NCBI RefSeq assembly: GCF_024584435.1
Contig: NZ_CP102197.1
Span: 1,736,001 to 1,800,000, forward strand
Length of the DNA stretch: 64,000 nt
DNA from: Schaalia odontolytica
Lineage (GTDB): Bacteria > Actinomycetota > Actinomycetes > Actinomycetales > Actinomycetaceae
Direction of reading: 5' to 3'
In this document: positions 16,356 to 24,045 of the stretch, piece by piece
Layout: the number at the start of each line of letters is the position of its first letter
How positions within the stretch are numbered: position 1 is the first letter of the stretch
Notes under the pieces: model-generated
Told to the model about the DNA's origin: nothing
The model's database searches: none
Seen by the model: only the letters and a program-made list of their open reading frames with translations
Made by a program: the position numbers and the translations under genes

Positions 16356-17033
16356 TCACGGCCTCCACGCGGGGTCGCACTCGGGCGGCCCGTAGCGGTG
16401 GTACAGCTCGTCGGGGCGGGCGATCTCGTCGGCGAAGCCGAGGGCGCTCATGTCGGCGACCGTGTCGGTCTGCGCGCCGGAGGCCTCGAGATCACCGCCT
16501 TCGTCGTGGGCGACGAGGACCCGGGCACGCACGCTCACCGGCGCCATCTCGGGGTTGTTCCACGCGGCGCGCGTGATAGCGTCCAGCGCCTGCGCAGCAG
16601 CGGTCGCGTCGACCAGGGTGTCCCCCGCGGGCACGACCACGTCGATGGACACCAGGGAGGGGCGCCCGAAACCCTCGCCCACTTCGACATTGATGGCTCG
16701 CCGAGCACGCCGGGCTCTCCCCGGCCTCCCCGCCCCACCCTCGTACGTTAACCCGCTGGAAGGGGCCTCGGCGCCGGAGGCTGGGAAGCGGGACTCGAGG
16801 GCGGCGGAGGCAAGGTCCGCGAAGCGCTGCGTGCGCCCGGTTCCGCGCGTGGAGGCCAGCGCCCGCCACGCGATGCCCGCGCCGATCGCGCCGACGCCGA
16901 GGGCACCGATGACCAGCGGCCCCGAGATCTGCGGGAGGCGTCCGCGCAGTCCAGCGGCCGCCACCTTGTTGACGGGGGTCGAGACGCGCATCCATCGGCG
17001 CACCTCGCGCAGGGGGGCGTTGGGGTCGGTCAT
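16356..17033 (-). CDS. Membrane-anchored protein linked to hydrolase gene
   Basis: 225 aa with one transmembrane segment (LVIGALGVGAIGAGIAWRAL, about residues 40-59) and a C-terminal domain of unknown family (VSIDVVVPAGDTLVDATAAA, AWNNPEMAPVSVRARVLV). ATG 17033 overlaps the stop of the upstream hydrolase by 4 bp, so it is co-translated with it. Its alternating hydrophobic strands suggest a compact alpha/beta domain. It may assist or anchor the neighbouring hydrolase; that is inference from linkage only. Confidence 0.7.
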   Translation of the reverse strand: MTDPNAPLREVRRWMRVSTPVNKVAAAGLRGRLPQISGPLVIGALGVGAIGAGIAWRALASTRGTGRTQRFADLASAALESRFPASGAEAPSSGLTYEGGAGRPGRARRARRAINVEVGEGFGRPSLVSIDVVVPAGDTLVDATAAAQALDAITRAAWNNPEMAPVSVRARVLVAHDEGGDLEASGAQTDTVADMSALGFADEIARPDELYHRYGPPECDPAWRP

Positions 17034-18517
17034 GACCTGTCCTTTCGATAGGCGAGGAGCGCACGAAGGAATGCTCCCAGGGACGTCCCGCGGCGCGGCG
17101 AGCGCGAACGAGCGACTCGCGGCAGGCGCGGGACCGTGGCCACGTAGTCGATGGGGTAGGTGGTGGGTTCGTACGATCCTCTGTGCTCCAACGCGGCCAC
17201 CGTATTCCACGTGTTGTCGGCGGTGGGGGTCAGGAGGTCCTGCCAGATCTCGTAGTGCATGACGCGCGTGGCCTCCCCGGGGGTAGGCAGGAAGTCCTGC
17301 AGGGCCGCCATCGACGAGGCGAGCCTGCCCCACGGGGTGACGCGCACCTTGCGTTCGAGGAGCCGCACCGTCTCCGTGTACGTCGACGAGGAGTGCGCGT
17401 AATACAGGGGGCGATTCCGGGGCCGCACGAGGCTCCGCCCCACCGCGACGCGTCGGTCGGGGGCGCGGTCGGGCGAGCCGTCCATGCTGGGCACGACGTC
17501 CTGGTCGTGGGTGATGGCGACGGTGACCACGTCGGGGCGCACCCGGATCCTGCGGTTGGGTCCACCCGTGGACAGGATTCCCACGATGTTGACCTCTGCC
17601 TCGTGCGGGGGGACGGACGCCAGCGCGGCCGCGACGATCCCGCCCTGGGAGTGACCGCAGACGAAGACGGGTTGGCGCGCCCTTTCCTCGGCGGGCACAC
17701 CGTCTCGTTCCATGGCGGCGTGCAGCGCGCGCACGACACCGACACTCATGGACGCCTCCAGTCCGAGCATGAGGCGAATGTTGGCCTCGATGTCGGCGGG
17801 GTTGTGGGTGGAGCGGAAGGTCATGGACTCCGTCCCGACCAGAGACATGAGCCAGCGCCGAGCTTCCCCCTCGCCGACACGCGTGATCTTCACGGCGGGT
17901 CCCAGGGTGCGCGACCAGTAGAGCTCGTCAATGTCGGCGCACATATCGGACAGGGTCTCGGGGGCATCCACGCGGCGGATCTGAGCCTCGGGGTGATCGG
18001 GCAGCGGGGGCTGGAAGGGCGGGTCGGCGGCGGAGTCACGCAGGAGGGCAACGTGAACGGCGCCGCCTCGCAGGGCGCCAACGGCGGTGCCGACGGTGAG
18101 CATTCCCGTCATGAGGGCGTCGTATCCGCGCTTCGGGATGAGGGGACGCATGCGGGCCATGCGCCCGTCTTTGTCCGCGCCAACTGCGACGACGAGGCGC
18201 GCCCACGCACGCCCGACGGTGGCGGTTCGGCGCGCCACGTGGGAGAGGGAGCGGATGAGGAGGGTGTCCAGGCCCGGGGCGTCGAAGAAGATCCTCTGAG
18301 ACTTCTCGCTGATCGCGGTTCCCATGGCGTCGGAGAGGGATCGCGCCCGTCCCCGCAGGTTATCGGGCAGAACGGAGATTTCGGCGAGGGCGCCGACGGC
18401 GACCGTAGCTGCGAGGGCGGGCAGAATGGGGGCGACTTTGAGGCGCAGGTAGAGGCCGGGGTACGCCTGCGGCACGCGGCGCATCGCGTGGTAGCGCCGA
18501 CGCGGGCGTCGCTTCAT
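17030..18517 (-). CDS. Alpha/beta-hydrolase, lipase-like
   Basis: 495 aa with nucleophile elbow VCGHSQGGIVAAALA (Ser at about residue 289), followed by STGGPNRRI and an Asp in THDQDVVPSMDG, and a His-rich YYAHSSSTYTETVR segment. The N-terminal 180 residues include a hydrophobic stretch (PILPALAATVAVGALAEISV). The architecture parallels the hydrolase at 7780-9459, so the two are likely paralogues. GAGGAGGGG precedes ATG 18517. It leads a two-gene operon transcribed away from csoR. Confidence 0.8.
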   Translation of the reverse strand: MKRRPRRRYHAMRRVPQAYPGLYLRLKVAPILPALAATVAVGALAEISVLPDNLRGRARSLSDAMGTAISEKSQRIFFDAPGLDTLLIRSLSHVARRTATVGRAWARLVVAVGADKDGRMARMRPLIPKRGYDALMTGMLTVGTAVGALRGGAVHVALLRDSAADPPFQPPLPDHPEAQIRRVDAPETLSDMCADIDELYWSRTLGPAVKITRVGEGEARRWLMSLVGTESMTFRSTHNPADIEANIRLMLGLEASMSVGVVRALHAAMERDGVPAEERARQPVFVCGHSQGGIVAAALASVPPHEAEVNIVGILSTGGPNRRIRVRPDVVTVAITHDQDVVPSMDGSPDRAPDRRVAVGRSLVRPRNRPLYYAHSSSTYTETVRLLERKVRVTPWGRLASSMAALQDFLPTPGEATRVMHYEIWQDLLTPTADNTWNTVAALEHRGSYEPTTYPIDYVATVPRLPRVARSRSPRRGTSLGAFLRALLAYRKDRS

Positions 18518-18627
18518 ATCCCCTCCTCACCTGTGTCCTCTCCCCACCCTACGGTGGGCGAGGCCTCGTCGCGCCACTTTGGGGAATGCGTGTCGCAAGC
18601 TCCACAGGGAGTGTCACCACACTCCCC

Positions 18628-18656
18628 TTGACACCTATACCCCCTAGGGGTACTCT
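18628..18656 (+). promoter_or_regulatory. csoR promoter with CsoR operator
   Basis: TTGACA (18628-18633), a 17-nt spacer and TACTCT (18651-18656). The spacer holds the near-palindrome TACCCCCTAGGGGTA, the G/C-tract operator type bound by CsoR, placed to block RNA polymerase. The ATG is 7 nt after the -10, so the mRNA is probably leaderless. An 8-bp hairpin GGGAGTGT/ACACTCCC lies just upstream (about 18608-18627). Confidence 0.8.
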
Positions 18657-18663
18657 CTTTTCT

Positions 18664-18954
18664 ATGGGCAACGAGCACGGCTACCACGGCAACACCGAGA
18701 ACCACCTCGCACGCCTGCGCCGCATCGAAGGACAGGTGCGCGGCCTGCAGCGCATGATCTCGCAGGGCGACTACTGCATCGACATCCTCACGCAGGTCTC
18801 CGCCGCCCAGTCCGCGCTCGACTCCGTGGCAGTCAACCTACTCAAAGACCACATGAACCACTGCGTCGTCACAGCGGCGCGCGAATCCGACGAGGCCGCG
18901 CAGGCCAAAGTCGACGAGGCGGCCGCGGCCATCGCTCGCCTCATCAAGTCCTAA
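18664..18954 (+). CDS. csoR: Copper-sensing repressor
   Basis: 96 aa, the all-helical CsoR/DUF156 family. The Cu(I) ligands are present in the expected order: Cys in GDYCIDILTQ, then His and Cys in DHMNHCVV (x-Cys-His-Cys fingerprint). The RRIEGQVRGLQRMI helix is the family DNA-contacting region. ATG 18664 is chosen over an upstream reading because the promoter -10 ends 7 nt before it. It is followed after 15 nt by copZ, with the copA gene beyond a terminator, and the same operator motif occurs before both units, so it should repress both until copper binds. Confidence 0.93.
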   Translation: MGNEHGYHGNTENHLARLRRIEGQVRGLQRMISQGDYCIDILTQVSAAQSALDSVAVNLLKDHMNHCVVTAARESDEAAQAKVDEAAAAIARLIKS

Positions 18955-18969
18955 CCTCAAGGAGAAAAC

Positions 18970-19215
18970 ATGAGCACCGAGATCGACCGCACCATCGAGT
19001 TGTCCGTCGACGGCATGACCTGCGGGCACTGCGTCATGAGCGTCACCGAGGAACTCACGGAGCTCCCGGGCGTCAAGAACGTCGAGGTCATCCTCAACTC
19101 GGGCGGAACCTCCAAGGTCACCGTCCTGACCGACAAGGCGCTTGAGGACTCCGCGCTCGGCGACGCGGTCTCCGAGGCCGGCTTCACGCTGGTTGGCGTC
19201 TCGCGCGACTTCTGA
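18970..19215 (+). CDS. copZ: Copper chaperone, HMA domain
   Basis: 81 aa consisting of one heavy-metal-associated domain with the metal-binding loop GMTCGHC and the usual beta-alpha-beta pattern. In the cytosol such proteins carry Cu(I) to the export ATPase. AAGGAG lies 6 nt before the ATG. It shares a transcript with csoR. The paralogous domain of the ATPase has GMTCASC. Confidence 0.93.
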   Translation: MSTEIDRTIELSVDGMTCGHCVMSVTEELTELPGVKNVEVILNSGGTSKVTVLTDKALEDSALGDAVSEAGFTLVGVSRDF

Positions 19216-19234
19216 GGTTTTTCACACCTCACCG

Positions 19235-19270
19235 ACGAGGTCGGGGCACTTTCCCGGCCTCGTTTCCTTT
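19235..19270 (+). terminator. Terminator of csoR-copZ
   Basis: The stem ACGAGGTCGGG/CCCGGCCTCGT with a GCACTTT loop is followed by TTCCTTT. It separates csoR-copZ from copA, which has its own operator. Confidence 0.75.
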
Positions 19271-19280
19271 CATCTGATAC

Positions 19281-19297
19281 ATACCCCCGGAGGGTAC
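19281..19297 (+). promoter_or_regulatory. Second CsoR-type operator before copA
   Basis: TACCCCCGGAGGGTA is an inverted repeat with the same TACCC/GGGTA arms as the csoR operator. It overlaps the ribosome site GGAGGG of copA, 3 nt before the ATG. Confidence 0.7.
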
Positions 19298-19299
19298 CC

Positions 19300-21900
19300 A
19301 TGTCCACTGATTCCGTGACCCCCAACCGTACAACTACCGCCTCTTCGCACGAGGCAGCCCAGGCCTCGTCCCCCACCCCCCAGGTGGGCGAGGGCACCCG
19401 CGCCCATGCCGCCGACCTGCGCGCTCGCCTCATCGTCTCCGCGCCGCTGGGCATTGCCGCGATGCTGCTGTCGATGATTCCCGCCTGGCAGTTCACGGGG
19501 TGGCAGTGGGTCGTCGCGGCCGCCTCGATCCCGGTGGTCACGTGGGGGGCGTGGCCCTTCCACCGGGCGGCCTTCGCGGCGGGTCGCCACGGGTCGACCA
19601 CAATGGACACCCTGGTATCGCTCGGCGTCATCGCCTCGACGCTGTGGAGCTGGTGGGCGCTCCTGTGGGGTGGCGCCGGCATGCTCGGCATGCGCATGCA
19701 GATGAGCCTGATCCCACGCGCGGCGCACGCCGGGCACGCCGAGATCTACTTCGAGGGCGCGTGCATGATCGTCGTGTTCCTCCTGACGGGACGCTACATG
19801 GAGGCGCGCGCACGCTACCGCGCGGGCGACGCGCTGCGCTCGCTGCTGAGCATGGGCGCGAAGGAGGCGACGCTCATCAGCGTTGATCCCGCGACCGGCC
19901 AGCGCACCGAGGAGGTCGTTCCCGCCTCGTCCCTGCAGGTCGGCGATCTTTTCGCCGTGCGCCCGGGCGAGAAGGTGGCGACCGACGGCGTCATCGTCGA
20001 GGGTTCCTCCGCCCTGGACACCTCCCTCCTCACGGGCGAGTCCGTGCCCGTGGACGCCGCCCCCGGCGACGCGGTGACGGGCGCGACCGTCAACACGTGG
20101 GGTTCCCTGCTGGTGCGCGCCACGCGGGTCGGCTCGGACACGACGCTGTCCCAGATCGGACGCATGGTCGCCGAGGCCCAGGCCGGCAAGGCCCCTGTCC
20201 AGCGCCTCGCGGACCAGATCTCGGGTGTCTTCGTGCCGGTGGTGATCGCGGTGTCGCTCGCGACCCTGGTCGGGTGGCTGCTCACGGGCGGCGGCGTGCA
20301 GGCCGCGTTCACGGCGGCCGTTGCCGTCCTGGTCGTGGCGTGCCCGTGCGCTCTGGGTCTGGCGACGCCGACCGCGATCCTCGTGGGGTCCGGGCGCGCC
20401 TCCCAGCTGGGGATCCTCATCAAGAACGCGGAAATTCTCGAGCAGACGCGCTCGATCGACACGATGCTGCTGGACAAGACCGGGACGGTGACGACCGGTG
20501 TCATGTCGCTGGAGTCCATTGTGGTGCCCGCGGGGCAGGACGAGGCCACCCCCACCGCGACACTGCCCGCGCAACTCGACGAGGCCTCGGCCCTGTCCCT
20601 CGCCGCATCCGTCGAGGCCCTCTCGGAACACCCGGTTGCCCGAGCGATCACGGCGGGCGCCACGGGCCGCGGCCTGGCGACCGAGCCCGTGACGGCGTTC
20701 GCGAATCAGCCCGGGCTCGGCGTCGTCGGCCTCACCGCCCGCGGCGGCGTGCTGGTCGGCCGCCCGTCGTGGCTGGCTTCCCTAGGCGTGGACGTGCCCG
20801 CTTCTCTCCTTGACGCCGTGCGCGAGGCCGAGACCTCGGGTGCCTCCGCGGTCGTCACGGCTCTCGCGCCAAACCTGGCTTCCGCGGCTTCCTCCTCCCC
20901 GGCGCCGGCAGCCACCACGCCCGAGGCGCCCGCGTCCGTCACGCTGCCCGGCCCGGACTTTGACCTACCGCTCGCGACGCTGACCATGAGCGTGGGGGGC
21001 ATGACGTGCGCCTCGTGCGTACGCCGAGTCGAGCGCAAGCTCGGCAAGCTTGACGGCGTGAGCGCCGAGGTTAACCTCGCGACCGAGTCGGCGCGCATCA
21101 CGCTGACCTCCCCGCACAGCGACGAGGAGCTCGAAGCCGTCGTCAGCGCCGCCGGATACTCCGGCACCGTCACCTCCCGTTCTGAGGCCGCATCCTCCGA
21201 CGGCGCACCCGCGACTGGCGGCAGCGCGACCGGGGATACCGGTACCCCCACCCAGCCCGGCACCACCCCGGGCGCGGGCGAGCAGGAGGGGGCCCCGGCC
21301 TCGTCCCTGGTGATCCCCGAGCGCGTCGAGGGCCGCGCGATCGCCGCTTTGGTCGTGCGTGACACGGTGAAGGACTCCTCCGCAGAGGCGATCGCCGAGC
21401 TGCGCGAGCTGGGCATCGAGCCGATCCTGCTGACGGGCGACAACGAGGCGGCGGCGCGACACGTGGCAGACCAGGTCGGGATCGAGCGCGTCATTGCAGG
21501 CGTCCTGCCCGACGGCAAGCGCGACACTGTCGCCGCTCTTCAGGCCGAGGGTCGCACGGTCGCGATGGTGGGCGACGGCGTGAACGACGCGGCGGCCCTG
21601 GCGCAGGCAAGCTCGAAGGGCCTGGGCATCGCGATGGGTTCGGGCACGGACGTGGCGATCGAGGTCGCGGACATGACGCTCATGAACTCGTCGCTGACAT
21701 CGGCGGCGACCGCGATTCGGGTGTCGCGCCGGACGCTGCGCATCATCAAGGAAAACCTGTTCTGGGCGTTCTTCTACAACGTCCTCATGGTGCCGCTCGC
21801 AATCGCTGGGCTCCTCTCCCCCATGCTGGCGAGCGCCGCGATGGCGTGCTCGTCGGTGTTCGTGGTCCTCAACTCGCTGCGCCTGCGCCGAGCACGGTAG
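19300..21900 (+). CDS. copA: Cu(I)-exporting P1B-type ATPase with internal HMA domain
   Basis: 866 aa. In order: membrane helices from about residue 45, the actuator motif TGES (T245-G-E), the metal-site motif C348-P-C, the phosphorylated D392-KTGT, the N-domain SEHP (His 444) and the hinge motif GDGVND (758-763), then two C-terminal helices. The usual N-terminal HMA domain is missing. Instead a complete HMA domain with GMTCASC (567-573) sits between the N-domain strands SAVVTAL and GRAIAALVV, flanked by Ser/Pro/Ala/Thr-rich linkers. DKTGT to GDGVND is therefore about 366 residues, roughly twice the usual distance. All catalytic motifs are intact, so it should be active. Confidence 0.93.
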   Translation: MSTDSVTPNRTTTASSHEAAQASSPTPQVGEGTRAHAADLRARLIVSAPLGIAAMLLSMIPAWQFTGWQWVVAAASIPVVTWGAWPFHRAAFAAGRHGSTTMDTLVSLGVIASTLWSWWALLWGGAGMLGMRMQMSLIPRAAHAGHAEIYFEGACMIVVFLLTGRYMEARARYRAGDALRSLLSMGAKEATLISVDPATGQRTEEVVPASSLQVGDLFAVRPGEKVATDGVIVEGSSALDTSLLTGESVPVDAAPGDAVTGATVNTWGSLLVRATRVGSDTTLSQIGRMVAEAQAGKAPVQRLADQISGVFVPVVIAVSLATLVGWLLTGGGVQAAFTAAVAVLVVACPCALGLATPTAILVGSGRASQLGILIKNAEILEQTRSIDTMLLDKTGTVTTGVMSLESIVVPAGQDEATPTATLPAQLDEASALSLAASVEALSEHPVARAITAGATGRGLATEPVTAFANQPGLGVVGLTARGGVLVGRPSWLASLGVDVPASLLDAVREAETSGASAVVTALAPNLASAASSSPAPAATTPEAPASVTLPGPDFDLPLATLTMSVGGMTCASCVRRVERKLGKLDGVSAEVNLATESARITLTSPHSDEELEAVVSAAGYSGTVTSRSEAASSDGAPATGGSATGDTGTPTQPGTTPGAGEQEGAPASSLVIPERVEGRAIAALVVRDTVKDSSAEAIAELRELGIEPILLTGDNEAAARHVADQVGIERVIAGVLPDGKRDTVAALQAEGRTVAMVGDGVNDAAALAQASSKGLGIAMGSGTDVAIEVADMTLMNSSLTSAATAIRVSRRTLRIIKENLFWAFFYNVLMVPLAIAGLLSPMLASAAMACSSVFVVLNSLRLRRAR

Positions 21901-21914
21901 GGTCGCACCGCGGG

Positions 21915-22224
21915 TGCCTCGGCGCCGCTCTGACACCCCGCGTGAAACCCGGACCACCCACGCACGACGCCCCAGGCCCGCTCTCACGCCCCGCGTGAAA
22001 CCCGGACCGCCCCCGCACGGCGCCCCAGGCCCGCTCTCGCACCTCGCGTGAAACCCGGACCACCCACGCACGGTGCCTCGGCGCCGCTCTCGCACCTCGC
22101 GTGAAACCCGGACCACCCCCGCATGCCCGATTCACCCCATTTCGACGCATTCGGCGCCAGCAGGGGCGGTTTCGGTTTCACCGGACCGACGGGCCCTCCC
22201 CAGCAGGGGCGGCTCCGGTTTCAC
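21915..22224. repeat. 53-bp tandem repeat array, left copy
   Basis: The 14-mer GTGAAACCCGGACC recurs at 21942, 21995, 22048 and 22101, exactly 53 bp apart; units differ by a few bases. The array ends in a unique block (22123-22187) and inverted copies of the core (CGGTTTCACCGG near 22173, TCCGGTTTCAC at 22214). It begins right after the copA stop. Because 53 is not a multiple of three, apparent open frames across it cannot be a repeated protein. Confidence 0.9.
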
Positions 22225-22336
22225 AACCACTTGCCAATCGGCAGAAGCCAGCATCACCGACATCAACCCGGTCGAGTCGGCACTAATCAGGGCTTACCCA
22301 GCCATGCAAGACTTTGCTCTTCTTTTAGAATCCTTA

Positions 22337-22358
22337 TGTGATTTTATGTAATATCACA
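22337..22358. promoter_or_regulatory. Palindromic operator candidate before the MFS gene
   Basis: TGTGAT (22337-22342) and ATCACA (22353-22358) form an inverted repeat around the AT-rich centre TTTATGTAAT, in a locally AT-rich stretch ending 30 bp before the MFS start. It looks like a binding site for a dimeric regulator; none is encoded next to it. Confidence 0.5.
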
Positions 22359-22389
22359 GCATGCTCAGGGAGGAGGCGATCAGTGCATC

Positions 22390-23580
22390 ATGAAGCACCT
22401 GCGGACATGGCTCGCCGTCGCGGGAGTTGTCGCCATTGGCGATCAGGCGTTCTTTGTCGTCCTGAGCCTCTTTCTCCTCTCGTTCTACGGATCGGCGATT
22501 GCAGCTTCCTTCCTGACCGCCGCCTCGGTGACGCGGCTGTGTCTGATTCTTGCCGGAGGATACGCTGCGGACCGCTGGTCTCCCTACCGCTGTGTCCAGG
22601 TGGGGCTTGCATTACGCATCGTCGCTTTCCTTCTCGTCGGCTGTGACTCCCTGCAAGGCCCACATGTTCCCCTCCTGTCGTGCGGCATCGTTCTCTTCGG
22701 CGCGGGCGACGGTCTCTACCTGCCTTCTTCGGGCGCGCTCCTCAAGCGGCTGACTTCCCACGGGGACTTCTCCCGCACGATCTCCTGGGTCCAGGTCATC
22801 ACGAGCGTCGCAACAGGACTCGCTGGCGCATCGAGCGGACTCAGCTTTGAAACCGTTCCCCTACACGCACTGTTTCTGACGTTTGCGCTCCTCGCAGCAG
22901 TCGCGCTCGCATTATTCTGCGCGATTCCAAACGTCGCCGCAGCAACACAAGCAGACGACCAACCCCCGCAGGCCCAGGCCCCTTCGATCGCTTCCGTCTC
23001 CCTCAGGGTCGTCATGGCGCGAAACGGGGGAATCGTCGCAATCGGCCTGATCACCGCCCTGCTCATCGACGCGTCACTGTCCGGTGTCATGAACATCGTG
23101 CTCCCAGCACGCTACCTTGAACTCGGATGGGGTGGAGGGACCTTTGGTGCCGCAGTGTGCGTCTTCGCCCTCGGCGGCATTGTCGGAGGACTCATCGCAT
23201 CGCGCATTCCTAGCGACCGCACGAGCGCGCGCAATGCGGTCATCAACTGTGGGATCCTCGTGTTTGCCGCGCTTACCTGCGCCCAGTACATCGCGGTTTC
23301 GAGCTCACTATCGCTGCTCCTTGTCGCTGTTTCAGGTTTCGGCGCTGGAGTAGTCGCGCCGACTCTGATCGGCGACATCATGAACAGCACGCCCGAGTCG
23401 TTCGCTGGGCGCATTTACTCTGCTATCAACCTCGTGACCTACGGATCAGCGCCCGTCGCTTATGCGGCATGCGGATTCCTCATGACTCGTTTCTCGACCT
23501 CCGCGCCCTTCCTGGTTGGCGCGGCGTTGCTCGCACTCGGAGGACTCGCAAGGCTCATCGCGACATTCCGGTCTTCCTAG
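22390..23580 (+). CDS. MFS transporter
   Basis: 396 aa with about twelve hydrophobic segments, the size and pattern of a major facilitator. After the second helix it has GGYAADRWSPYR, the short charged loop corresponding to MFS motif A (G..aDr). The central loop (AATQADDQPPQAQAP) divides two six-helix halves. GGGAGGAGG lies about 14 nt before the ATG. Base composition upstream is unusually AT-rich for this genome, and the gene is bracketed by matching repeat arrays, both signs of acquisition. The substrate is unknown; drug efflux is only one possibility. Confidence 0.88.
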   Translation: MKHLRTWLAVAGVVAIGDQAFFVVLSLFLLSFYGSAIAASFLTAASVTRLCLILAGGYAADRWSPYRCVQVGLALRIVAFLLVGCDSLQGPHVPLLSCGIVLFGAGDGLYLPSSGALLKRLTSHGDFSRTISWVQVITSVATGLAGASSGLSFETVPLHALFLTFALLAAVALALFCAIPNVAAATQADDQPPQAQAPSIASVSLRVVMARNGGIVAIGLITALLIDASLSGVMNIVLPARYLELGWGGGTFGAAVCVFALGGIVGGLIASRIPSDRTSARNAVINCGILVFAALTCAQYIAVSSSLSLLLVAVSGFGAGVVAPTLIGDIMNSTPESFAGRIYSAINLVTYGSAPVAYAACGFLMTRFSTSAPFLVGAALLALGGLARLIATFRSS

Positions 23581-23620
23581 AGCACCAGGATAGCCCCATG
23601 CGTCGGCCGAAGGCACCCGC

Positions 23621-23851
23621 GTGAAACCCGGACCACCCCCGCATGGCGCCCCGGGCCCGCTCTCACACCGCGCGTGAAACCCGGACCACCCCCGCATGGC
23701 GCCCCGGGCCCGCTCTCACGCCCCGCGTGAAACCCGGACCACCCCTGTATGCCCGATTCACCCCATTTCGACGCATTCGGCGCCAGCAGGGGCGGTTTCG
23801 GTTTCACCGGACCAACAACCCCACGCCGCAGGGGCGGCTCCGGTTTCACGA
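23621..23851. repeat. 53-bp tandem repeat array, right copy
   Basis: Three units of the same repeat (GTGAAACCCGGACC at 23621, 23674 and 23727, period 53 bp) are followed by the block 23749-23813, identical over 65 bp to 22123-22187, and an inverted core TCCGGTTTCAC. Orientation is the same as in the left array. The remaining non-coding DNA up to 24046 is GC-rich without recognisable signals. Confidence 0.9.
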
Positions 23852-24045
23852 CCACCCCTTGAGCACCGCGCATGCCCACCCGAGTTCCCTCGCGAGCTAA
23901 CCGCGCAAGCAGCAGCAAGCCGCCCACGCGACCCCGTTCGGGTGGAGCCGCGCCCGCAACAGCCGCGCCCGCCACGGCCATGCCCGCCACGGCCATGCAC
24001 GCTGCGCCTCGGGCATGTCGCTGCCCAAACAGCCGGTGCCCACCC

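Noticed and set aside
21930..22240. CRISPR-like array
   Set aside because: The unit is a near-continuous 53-bp tandem repeat without unique spacers, and no cas genes are present.
21869..22351. Short open frames with repeated WSGFHARCESG-like or KPGPP-like peptides across the 53-bp arrays
   Set aside because: The period of 53 bp shifts the frame at every unit, there are no ribosome sites, and the same peptides appear on both strands of both arrays.
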